NCBI GenBank assembly: GCA_963556195.1
Contig: OY744551.1
Coordinates: 13,009,096 to 13,073,095, forward strand
Direction of reading: 5' to 3'
Length of the DNA: 64,000 bases
DNA from: Sepiola atlantica
Lineage: Eukaryota > Mollusca > Cephalopoda > Sepiida > Sepiolidae
Part shown: one piece after another, positions 12,039 through 24,679 of the stretch
Layout of the letters: each line of letters starts with the position of its first letter
How positions within the stretch are numbered: the stretch's first letter is position 1
Made by a program: the position numbers and the translations under genes
Notes under the pieces: model-generated
Database searches by the model: none
Told to the model about the DNA's origin: nothing
What the model saw: the letters and a program-made list of their open reading frames with translations, nothing else

Positions 12039-12288
12039 CTGCAAAAAGAAGGACATAAATTTATTTTACGCGTTTGGGATTTGTTATATAGTACTATCTC
12101 TATTATTTACAAACATTTAATATCAATTAAAATGGAAGAACGGGAGACCTTAAACTCAACGTTGGTCTTTTCAAGAGTGAAAGCTAAAAACGACAATAGA
12201 AGAGAAGATCTGTAATTTTGGGGAATATATATGGCGATAGTGTAAAATATGTTTAAATATGGAGAGTGAGAGAAGGTAACAAAATACG

Positions 12289-12338
<50 letters not shown>

Positions 12339-12563
12339 GCAACTAAAAGTATACTTTTAATATATAGAACCTATAGTGAAATGGTTTCCACTGCCAATCT
12401 ATCTACTTAAGTAATTCCTCTGATGATAAGAGTTTAACCTTTGAAAAGCCTTGGCTTAAGGAAAGAATAATACACATGTTTTTACCGAGTACACTTTGCA
12501 TTGAACAATCGAAGTTGAAATAAATGTGTCATTCGTACATGATTATCCCTCATCTTTCATTTA

Positions 12564-12658
<95 letters not shown>

Positions 12659-13752
12659 GTATATATGTATATATGTGTACTCGAAATATATATAGAAATA
12701 TACATGATGTCGTATAAGTACAATAAATTAAAAAGATTAAAACAAAAGTAGAAACACACACAAATAACATAATTTAATAGCGAAGATTCGTTCGGTGTCT
12801 AAATTATGTTATTGTTCGCTTTAGATATCAGGGGAATAAATAATAGAAGCCCTTTCTATGTTTAAATATATATTTATTAGAGATAATTCGATGAAGCGTT
12901 GTGTTGACTTATTATCTAACGGTTTAATAAATGTAGCGTTTGTAAAGTCAAAACGGTGATCATATTCCAGTATATGGGTACATAAGACATTGAGTGTATT
13001 ATTAGTCTCGCATTTTTAGTGTTGCATTGAAATAATTCATTCAAAATGTCAGATGAGAACCTGATAGACGGAGAGATCCTCATATCAAAATAAAACCGGC
13101 AGAGCATAGGCCATTGTTGAGGTTGCTTGTTCTCCATCGGGCTGAGATATTGTCCTGTGCAGTTCTAGGAGATCCGACCTCCCAAACATTACCTTCTCAC
13201 TCTTTGAGAATGGGTTAGTTTGTTGATAATCGTCTTAGGCGCACTTCTGGGGAATGTCGACAAGGCTGCACATGTATTTTCGGGTCAGGACGATGCCTTT
13301 TCAAATCCCACTTTCTCGAATGTGGGAGGGAGATAACTAAACGGATCTGTCTGTTACAATTCACGTTGACCTAAATTTCACGAGAACCGACTTTGTTTAT
13401 ACCTGAATCATAGATTTACTAGCGGGACCCTGTGGAAATTCCACAGTGTTTTCTACATCAATCTGTATAATTTACTGTTAATAATATTATCCGGTGGTTA
13501 GAAATATACACATATTTTACTCACCTAAATTTTGCGTGACGGGATGGAAGTATATATATTTAGATATATTACTCGTTTGCCGGGGCAAAAGCTGTCTCTT
13601 CAGCAGTCACCATCGGTCGCGACTCCCCTCTAACTCGCACCCTCCCTCCCCTCTCTTTACCCTTCGCTCGTTGTCAGGAGCAAATCTTAAATAGGAGTGT
13701 CAGGTCGTGACACACAAAATAAATAACACACACTCTATCGTATTAATATATA

Positions 13753-13784
<32 letters not shown>

Positions 13785-16700
13785 GAAGAAGAAGAAGAAG
13801 AAGAAGAAGAAATGTTAAATATTAAAAAAATAAATAATAAATAAATATAGTAAGCCTGAAACCGGCCCATTTGGTAAGCGTTTCCGCGTCTCCTCCGCCT
13901 TCCACAATGCCTTCCTCCTTCCACGCTGAAGCGACAGAGCAGCACTACTTAATAGTTTAATTAAGTAAATTTTGATCTATCTAACATTTTAGGTCAGTGA
14001 TAAAGTCGGCGCTTTTCAACTAAATGTTACGGTTTCGATTCCAAGTCTCTCCATCCAATTTATTTGTTGTTTGTTTATTGCATTTCTTTAGGAGCGTGAC
14101 ACACGAACACACACGCTATCATATACATATATATTTATTCTTTCTTAGTATGAGTTATTTGAAGAGCTTAAATTAAAGCGAAAATCTACAGAATTTAAGA
14201 ACGTATTCAGATTTTTAAACGATTTTTACTGATCGCAAATGCGAAAGTCGTTGCAGAAAAAAATCAAGAATCGCGACGAGAACGTATTTTTATAAAGCTT
14301 ACAATTTGTAATAAAATATCGACATCTCCTTTATACATTTTTTTTGCAGATCGGTGAACTCCCCAACATGCTCCAGCTAGATGAAGCAAAGGGCGGTAAC
14401 TCTGCTCACTTCAGTTGCAAACCTTGCTCTTCTTTCTTTCTCGATCTTCTCCAGATCGGTGACGTAATAAAAAAACAAACTATTCTAACACATTCTTTAA
14501 TCCCCATACATTAAGATTAGTGTTGGGGAGATTAATCGGAATCGGAAATCAGGAAAATCAAAATATTTGGTGAATCAAGAAAATTTTAGCCCAATTTTCG
14601 ATTCCAAAAACGATTCTTTAAAATCTGTTTTGTTTAAAAAATACTTTTATATTGTTTGTATTAATAAGAAAATTATAAGTTTAAAAAAAAATATTTTAAA
14701 CTACCAGTAAAACTGAAATCGATAAATCATCATTTAAAAAAATAAAGTTAAAAAATGACACCGGAAAAAGCGACCCGGTAAAATAGCACAGAAAAATGAC
14801 ACAAGTAGATGAATAGGACAAATGGCACATGTAAAAAATACAGATGCAAATCTCACAATGAGTTTATCAAAATCTTGGATACAATACCTAAAATTGCAAA
14901 CATTAAGAAGTTTGTCATATAAAAAAAAAATTCTATCTACTTTTATAAGTGGATGAGGGCTCTCAACTAAGCCCCCCCCCCCCTAAAAATGAAATTCTAC
15001 GTTTTTTGACGATTAGGCGATTTTTGAATCGGAATCGGTAAATTCATCAGAATCGGGAATTTAAAGCTGAATCGGTAATTGTATTTGAATCAACAAAATA
15101 TTGCAACTGTCTTATCACTATTTAAGATACATACACTACCATGTTTATATTTTCATAATCGTCGCAACCTTGCAATTATCAAAACAATCACGCGATGTCT
15201 ACTCACACCCTGACTTACATCTCTTTATCATGGATGTGATAATTCATAGTTTGTATTCTGCTTTTTCGATCACCCCGGGGTAATCTCCTTACACTTGTAA
15301 TAATTATATAGAATACATACCTGGTCACCCATAAAGAACTTGTTTCCACCATCGCGCATGCTGAGAGTCCTCTCCATGAAGGGCATAATCCTGTTGAAGG
15401 TGTTCATATATCTCCATTGCAGGTAGTTCTGGAATTGCAAACGTACCAATAATTTGAAATAGTAAATATGAATATATCTAAATATATAAGCACTAGTAAA
15501 AGAAATGGTGTTTTTAATACCAGGGTGGGCAAAAATAAGGGTCCTATTTTTAAAAATTCATAACTTTTTTATTTATTGATTTTTTTTTTTTTTTTTTAGA
15601 ATGAGTAAAGGACCCCTTCCGAAGCAAGCATGAGCCGTATTAGCCCTAAGGAACGTACCCTCATTTAGAAAACATTATTTTTGCTTAAAAAACTCAAAAC
15701 AGTGTAAAAAACAATACTTTAGTTTTTGTAAGTTTTAAGAAGTGTTTTTCGGCTAAAATTTGTTTTGTTTATTTCAAAAAATCTCAGAAGGGTCAGTCTA
15801 CACACACATAAAGTTTGGTGAGTTTAACTTTTATTTTGTGGAAGTTATTCAAATTCAAGTTATTCAAATTTAAAGATAGGACCCTTATTTTGGCCCACCC
15901 TATACTAATGAAATTATAGATACGACATCGTTGCCAGGTCTTTAAACATCAAGTCACGAATTCTTACATCTCTCTACCTAACTCTTTTTTACACAATCAA
16001 CCCTTTACATCCATTTGTTATCGCGTGGAAGCCATCTACTACATTATTTCGCAAGCATTGCAAGAAGAGCTTCTCGTAATTCGGTTCTCTGTATAGCTCC
16101 TAACATTTTTTCACATCTGAAGCTAGTCGCTATCTATACAAATCTATTATCAGATTGTATATGTAGTACTGTGGTCATATTTGGACTGATGAATCTCTAT
16201 CTTTCAGTTTCATGGTTAATAAAAGAAAATAGGAAAAAAAGACAACAAGTATTTAGGATTAAACTGGTTCACATAATATACTAAGTGAACATAATCGTTT
16301 AGCTATCACGAGTTTAAGTTAGCAAGTCCAATGAGATCGCTGAGTCGCGATTATTTTCATAAGAAACACGAAAGGTCCCTTAAAGTGGAAAGTACTTTTT
16401 CTGCTACCAGATTCATCGAGTTTTAATATTTTGTAGGCTACACTGCTTGTAGGAAAAAATAGTCACTCGCAAATAATTTAATAACAATGACGCATATAAA
16501 AGTGAACTTACGTCGTAATTGGAGTTCATCATATCACCATTGTTACCTCCCATGTTGGAAGACATCATTTCGGAGTTGCCTCCCATGTTTGAAGACATCA
16601 TTCCAGAATTACCTCCCATGTTGGGAGACATCATTCCGGAGTTACCTCCCATGTTTGAAGACATCATTCCGGAGTTACCTCCCATGTTGGAAGACATCAT

Positions 16701-17363
16701 TCCGTTGTTACCAAACTGAAACAAATAGAAAAAGAAAGGGGTCACGTGTATTATTGAAACACAGCAGAGAAAATGTTATATAAGCACTATTTATATCTAT
16801 ATTATAAGTGGGTAGTTTTGTCCGTCTGTTGGTTACATAGTCTTGAGAACTACTCGAGAGAATTTCATGAGGGAGGCAATATCTAGACACGTGTGTGTGT
16901 GTGAAAATAATGTAAAGGATAGTACCTTCTATATGAAACAAAACTTATGCTAAAAGTTGTAATTCCATAGGAAAGCAAATGTTTAGACTTTGGCTGGCGT
17001 GTATCTGTAGTTGCGTAATGAAAAGAAGGTTCGTTGCAGAACACTGAAAGAGTGAGTATAAGGCGTGTAAATAGTTGGACGCGACTTTCGGAAAGTTGGA
17101 ATTATTCTAGATGTAAATTGCTGTAAAGATTACCGCAAAACTTTAACCAAATCCCCAGAGGAAATGATGAAGCTAATTGTTGTCCTTTCTTATTGCGTTT
17201 ATTATCTCAACCACAAATAGAGGGAATGATAAAATATCAACATTCTTGCGTCTACTACTGTTACAACTGCTGAAGATATCGCTATCCAATGGACACTTAT
17301 TACGTGCTAATTATAGACGAACATGTGTTTGCTGTCAACTTTCTTCAACCCGGTATGTGACAT

Positions 17364-17396
<33 letters not shown>

Positions 17397-18514
17397 TACT
17401 ACTACTACTACCCCTACTACTACTACTACTGCTACTACTACTGCTACTACTAATTATAATAGTAATATTTATAATAATTATAATTATAATAATAGTAATA
17501 ATAATAACAAGCAGAATACTTATACTGATAATACTAATAGAGAAACACTTATAATCTCCAAACCTATTGGCAAATATGCATTGCATTTTGGTATGAAGAG
17601 ACATGAATTAAACACACTTCTTGATGCGTGTTTTCGCGAAATATGCGTTCGTTGGGTTCGCTTTAAATAATTTGTATATTTTGTCCGGCTCCTAAGATAG
17701 TCATCTATTGAGAAAATCGGAGGGATTTTCACTCAACTAGTGAGTCAAAGTTATGTAGATATGTATAGTGTTGTTCAGGCTCGAAATATCGAACTAACCT
17801 TTGAAATATAATCAAGGCTCTCCTCTCGAAGTAACTCCGTTCTTATTAGTGAGGCAATGTATTTATGATTAATTAGTAAGAGTCATGAAAAAGCTTTGAC
17901 ATAAATCAAATAGGCAATCATGTTGTGGCAGTGATGTGAAACCAAATATCAAGCAGCGACACACTATGCACCGATTGCACATTTATTGATAGTTAGATGC
18001 ACACATATGCAAAGTTTTTTGTAATCAGTAATATTGTCATTCTGTATAGACAGAGCGTTGAAAGAAGTATTGAGATCTGAAATATATAAATTTTAATTGT
18101 AGAGCAGATTTAAGAATAAAAAAAACAAGTGACTTACCCTGAAGCGTCCGTTCTTCCAGTGGTAGTACCTCATGTAATCGTGCATGATTTCATAGAAGCA
18201 ATCGCTGATGTAGTCACACCTCATCATGTCCATGCTGCTCTTGGGGTAAAAATCTAATGGGTAAACAATTAGAATTTTACATTTAATTACACAATGGCGT
18301 TATCTTCTATAATCTAAAGTAAGTGTCTGTGTGTGTGTCTAACTAAGAGTAAAAACAACAAAACAACACAACAAAGTTTGTATATTTATGAACGGAGATG
18401 CCTCGGATGAACAATTTTTAAAATTAAACAACATGATTCTTCTTTGAGGGTCAACTTGTCCACGTTTCGTCAAGGCGGTGGATCGATTTTTAAAGCATTT
18501 TTGAAAATTATTAA

Positions 18515-18584
<70 letters not shown>

Positions 18585-21500
18585 TTTCAATTTGGAAAGA
18601 AAATGGCGACTCATTTCAAACCTATTAGACGTTAACATCGGATTTTATTTATCGCCTCAAAGTTTTCTTCGGACTATTGCCATTATCAGCATTATTTCTC
18701 TTCAAATGGGCGATGGTTGCAAGAAACTCGGAAAGGATGGTTTTAGTAGACCTTCGTTTTTATTTGGGTGGGTTCAGTAGCGCGTTATATGGCTTTTAAA
18801 TTTTTGTTTGCACTCTATATGAGTGGAGGAGAAAGAGGGGGGTCAAAACGGATGGGGAAAAGGAAAGAGAAAGATAGAAAGACAGATAGTGAGAGGTACA
18901 ATAATAGAATGTTTAATAGAAATATGTTACACTTTTAACCTCTTCTATTTTGTTTTTAGTTATCCCGGGCAACGCCAGGTAAACCTGCTAGTTAATAATA
19001 ATATTCTGTTACGTAATTAAACAAAACATACTACTTATGTATGATTAATAAAACTATATTTACGGAAACGTAATGCATCGATACAGATCTACCTACTTCT
19101 ATATAACGTTCGGTATGTGCATATGTTTAAATATTTGTATGCGGAACAGCCTACCACACGTGGGGAAGATGACTATCATATCCAGGATTGAAGACGCCTT
19201 CGACAAAACATTCAGACCGTGTTTAAGATATACACATTGTCTAACTGTCCATTTACATGGCTTGTTGCACTTGTCGATTTTTTGCAAATAACTTGATTTG
19301 ATTAGATGTACATAATTCACTCCTAAACTAATCAACCAAGTGTTAGCCTATATTTACTTTAATTTAGTTTCATGCAAATTTGCAAGGGGGGACCATTCAT
19401 ATAAAGTCAGAATCCTTCGTTTTCTTTGTCAATTTTTTTACATGAGGTATTAGACATCAATTAATAAACATTCCCAAACTTGCATTTTTTTAAATATTAT
19501 ACAAGATTTTTAGGAAATATAATATTGAAAAAAAACTCACATCTGACTTGAAGTGGTAGATTACATCAGATCTGTTGCGAAAGTCTATTGGGAAAATGGT
19601 TGGATCATTCTACTGCTCCAGAAAGTAGCTTACTCCTAATGCAATTCGCTACCTATATAAGAGCCAGATTCAACCTAAGATGGAGTACTGTTTCCACATC
19701 TGAGGAGGTGTCGTCTAGAACATTCACTTCTGCCTTGACAGAGTACAAACCCGACGTCGAAATCTGGTGGGAGAGTCTCTATCCTCATTGCAGCCTATTT
19801 CTCGCAGCATAGACGTTGCTGGTCTTTCTTAACTCTATAGTTAAATTCATGGTTGGTGATCGACTGAGCTTAAATCTCTGCTACCCCCGGTAAAACATTC
19901 ACAGTAAAAACACGTCTAGCTACAACCACTGTAAATGGGTTCCCATTCTTCATCTGTGTACCTAAAACTAAACAAAACTTCTATGGGCAGAGATATTTTA
20001 CAAACATTGTCTTTTTGTATAGAAAACAATACCACAGGACTGCTTCCCAGTTGACTACAACATGATCGTTTAAAGTCCAATGTTAACAATTTTTTGTTGA
20101 GCCGTCGATTTGGTAATCATTTTCAGCCCAGATCCAACCATGGTCTGCAACCCTCAAGGTGTTTGTCTTGTCAGTCACGTGACACAAACCATTAACCCTT
20201 GTCCTCGAGTGACCCCTGGGCATTGATGAGCAGTGAATCGTTATAAGAAAAAAAGTCTAACTCAAAATACATCCTTAATCAAAATTATATATCAGTTTCA
20301 TTTAACTGATAAAAAGTTAAAAACATAGTTGGCGCTATATTATACATATAACGTTATATTGTGAGATTTTAAAAGTTAAACGTAAGTAGCACTTAACTTG
20401 GTATATCAACCTTGGATTCTGACTAATTTTTATTTCTAAATGGCACTCGTACAACATATCTCGATGCAGTTTATTAAAAACAATATATAGTCCCGCCAGG
20501 GCAACTGGTAATATAAGAGCATTTATCAATTATAACCGAACAAATCAACAAGGGGAATAATTCATACTTTAAATTAGCGAATATTGAAATGTTGCTTCGC
20601 TTACAACTAAAATGTAATTTCTTCTTTGTTGGAATAAAAACTATGATGACTTCATTGCATCCCAGGCAACGTCATGTGATCACAACTAGTTTAAATAATG
20701 AACATGAAATGTTTTGCATACAAATACTGAGAAAATTGAAATATGTTTGTCAATTAGGACTGAAAAATAAAAATCAGCTAGGGTGATAACTCACATTTAA
20801 AATAAAATAATAAAAAAGTTGTCTCTATTAAAACTAAAATTGTCTTTATTTTTCTCTATGTGAAAAATTTCAAACTAAAATGATTCCACTGCTTCCCGGG
20901 TAACGTCGGGTACATATATTTAGTTAAACTAATGAAAATAAGTTTATTGATAACATAAGTGATTATAATAAGTATATTAAACTTTATTGACTTATTTTCT
21001 GTTCATTCGTTTTAACTTATTTAAGCAATACTTACTGTGTTCTCGGGCAAGGTACCTGGCAATGGCCATGGTCTCGGGCATCTTGTTGCCACCATCCATC
21101 TCCAAGACGGGAACGCGCATGCAGGGCATATCTGAAATAAATAAACATTATTGATTTTTAGTCAACATATATATTTAACGATCTATGATATAATAAATAA
21201 ATAATTTGTATATGCGAGGAGTAAGAAAAAAAAAGGAAAACCACAAACTGTTTCTATGTTTGAACATGACGTTATATCGTCGACACTAAGTTGATTCTAA
21301 ATAAATAAATATTTATTTAAAAAATAATTCTGCCTGGTTCTGGCTTTTAAAACTGACAGTTTCAAATTTACCCCACGCTTATAACGAGGAAAACATATCT
21401 AATTTATTTCACCCAGCCACCGTGTTCCTCTTGATGGGAACATTTATCAAAAAAAAACACCGTTTAAGATCATACGGACTTTTACTTTTCTAGTGACGTC

Positions 21501-22454
21501 ATGTCACGAGAAAGAAAAAGGAAAAAGAAAAAAAAACTCTTTCTATCCCTGAAGATTACCTTATATCGTCGAAAGAAAGTTGATTTTAAATAAATAAATA
21601 TTTATTTCTGGGTTCTAAAACTTACAGATTCCTATTCAAGTTTACACATGTTTACACCGAGGGATATATCCTGAATTAATTTGTATATGTTAAGATATTT
21701 TTCATAGAAAAAGGTTGGCAGTGTTATCACAGATTGTACATGTTCAATGTACTTGTATAGTTATATAAGTATTGAATATAAACTAAACTTCTGAGAATAA
21801 TCTCCCAACCAACTTTTTTAACAAAAGTTTCACTTTTTCGATGAATGAATATCAAAAACACAACATATAAATTTAGACAATAAATGTAATAAATCGAATG
21901 AAATGCGTTGAAAAGTTCCAGAAAAGACAAAAAAAAATGGTTATTGTTCAAAAGAACATGTAGATGTCGTCAATGCCCAGATAAACATTATAGAGGGTGC
22001 ACAAGTTCAAATAACTCTAAGCATGAATGGTAAAGAGAATAGAAGAACTCATTCAGTGCCAAGACCGGGGAAAGAGGTCAGCGTTTCACGTCGTATCACG
22101 GTGTTCTTATCATTGGACGGCGACGAATCAAAAGATACTCAGGTATATAGTGAAGCTTAATTGTACCAACAATAGTTGGATTGCAGAAAGGATTGTACAT
22201 TTTATTCACGATTTAATGGGTGAGTGAACACTGCACCATACAAACACAAGATTACTAGTCATAGTTTTGGTTTCGAGACCGATACGCAATTAAATCGCTG
22301 GACCAAAAAGTTCGACACCGTCCTCTGTGACAAACTACGCACAAAGTTGAACTTTTAATATGGATGCAAAAAACGGCTCTATCTATTATTGAGAACTTTT
22401 ATATAAACACAGTACAAATACACTACTTATAACCTGTTGACATAAACTTACCGG

Positions 22455-22528
<74 letters not shown>

Positions 22529-23708
22529 ATTATTATTATTTCGTATATATACACAAATAATATAAGGTGACATATTTTTGCTAGTTGTTTTATTAATTTG
22601 GTCTCTCTCTCTATCTCTCTCCTTCTCTCTCTCTTTTTTTTTCTCTCTCTCTTTCTTTCGCTTACTTTCTTTCTTGAAATATAACTTTCTGTGCATTCAA
22701 ATAGTCAAAGGGCGGCTAACCAAATGTTGGAATGAGCGCTGGCTGTTCATATTCCAGTACAATCTTATTTAATTATGTAACTCAGTTATATTGATAAAAA
22801 ACAATGTATCAAATTAATTCATTTTATAATTCTTTATTAAGATTATTATGAAAATATGTTAAATACATCTGGAAATCTGAAAAAAACAATCATGAGTTTA
22901 TATTTGCGAATATTTATTTATTTGAAACTTTAAAGCACATTAATTATGTAAATTTTAAAGACGGGTAATGTTTGGGAAAGCTTTGGAATCAGTATATAAA
23001 GCAGCTGATAAGAATATATCATGAGCGTATATTATCGAATGTTTATTTATTAGAAGCTTTAAAACAAATTAATTGTGTGAATTTTAAAGACGCGTTATGT
23101 ATTGGAAAGTTTTTAAATGGGTATATAGGAGCTGATAAGAAAGAGCGATCGACACTAATAATAAAGTTTCGGCTTGAAGTAGATATAACAAGAGAGCGAT
23201 CAAAACTTATAATGTAGTTTCGGCTTCAGACAGGAAGACAGACAGATACATAACCTTCATTATAATTAAATTTCAATATTTATTTCAACAGTGCCAAATA
23301 CTTTAGTAGAACTTAATAGTAGTAGTATAACAATACTGTATGGCAAGATCTGCATGTTTCATTCCTGCATTCGGATGATTTCCTTCTGGAATGAAACATG
23401 GACGCCTATATGAAGCTTAAGTATATTTTCAGACTCTAGTACTACTACTTCTACAACTACTACTACTACTACTTTATATATTTATATACAGTCATTAGTT
23501 ATTAAGCACTATTCTCAGGTTTCCGGTTCTCATTAAGACCTCTAAAGTGAAAGCCTTAAATTTTAGATATTTTCTAGAATCAAAATCATGTAATAGAATT
23601 GGAATAGTTATTCTAGACATAAGGTTTAGTGTAAGTATAGCTTAATGTTAATCTTCGTAACTCGACAAAAAAGCGATTCAAATTTAATTTTTTTATTCAT
23701 CGTGTTCA

Positions 23709-23778
<70 letters not shown>

Positions 23779-24597
23779 ATATATATATACATATATATAT
23801 ACAGTATGCATGTTTTATTTATACAAACATTATTGGACACATATGTGCATACATGTATCAGTTACGATTTCATTCAATATACAACCTCTCCGACTCATTT
23901 TTAAAACTGAACTGATATTTATAGACGCATTTTCATTAGTTCCGGTGGGAGGGGGAAGAATAGTAGAGAAGGCAATGTATGTATCTGCCCAAACCAAGTT
24001 GCTCCTAAGTATTACACACTATGTTATAAACACCAATACATGTACTAAATATATATATATATATATTTGAAAATTTCTTTGAGAAACCAGCAAACAGACG
24101 CGTGAATTCATATCAATAAATCAAAATTTATTTAATCATTTTTTTTTTCTTTTCTTATAATCCCAAATTTTCGGTTTTATCAAACCATAATCATGGTAAA
24201 CAGACATTGTATTTCTTCTTTTTTTTCCTGGTAAAAATCTGACGGCGTGGCCGAAGATTTACGATCTCCTCCGATCTTTTTGGGGAGTTTTTTTTTTTAT
24301 ATGTCCGATATTGTAGTGAAGGCCCTGGTTGGCCGAGGTGAATAATATAAGTGTTACTACAGTTTTAGAAGCGTCGTTAGTAGATATATTTTTACCAGGA
24401 AAAAAAAGAAGAAATACAATGTCTGTTTACCATGATTATGGTTTGATAAAACCGAAAATTTGGGATTATAAGAAAAGAAAAAAAATGATTCAATACATTT
24501 TCATTTATTGATATGAATTCACGCGTCTGTTTGCTGGTTTCTCAAAGAAATTTTCAAATATATCTACTAACGACGCTTCTAAAACTGTAGTAACACT

Positions 24598-24679
<82 letters not shown>

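Noticed and set aside
16487..16783. Plus-strand frames opposite S-crystallin exon 4 (also 46271-46531)
   Set aside because: Antisense shadows of the 33-bp coding repeat; the minus strand has correct splice sites and family sequence.
17177..17604. Poly-Leu, poly-Thr and poly-Ser frames
   Set aside because: Products of the CTA/CTG trinucleotide array inside an S-crystallin intron.
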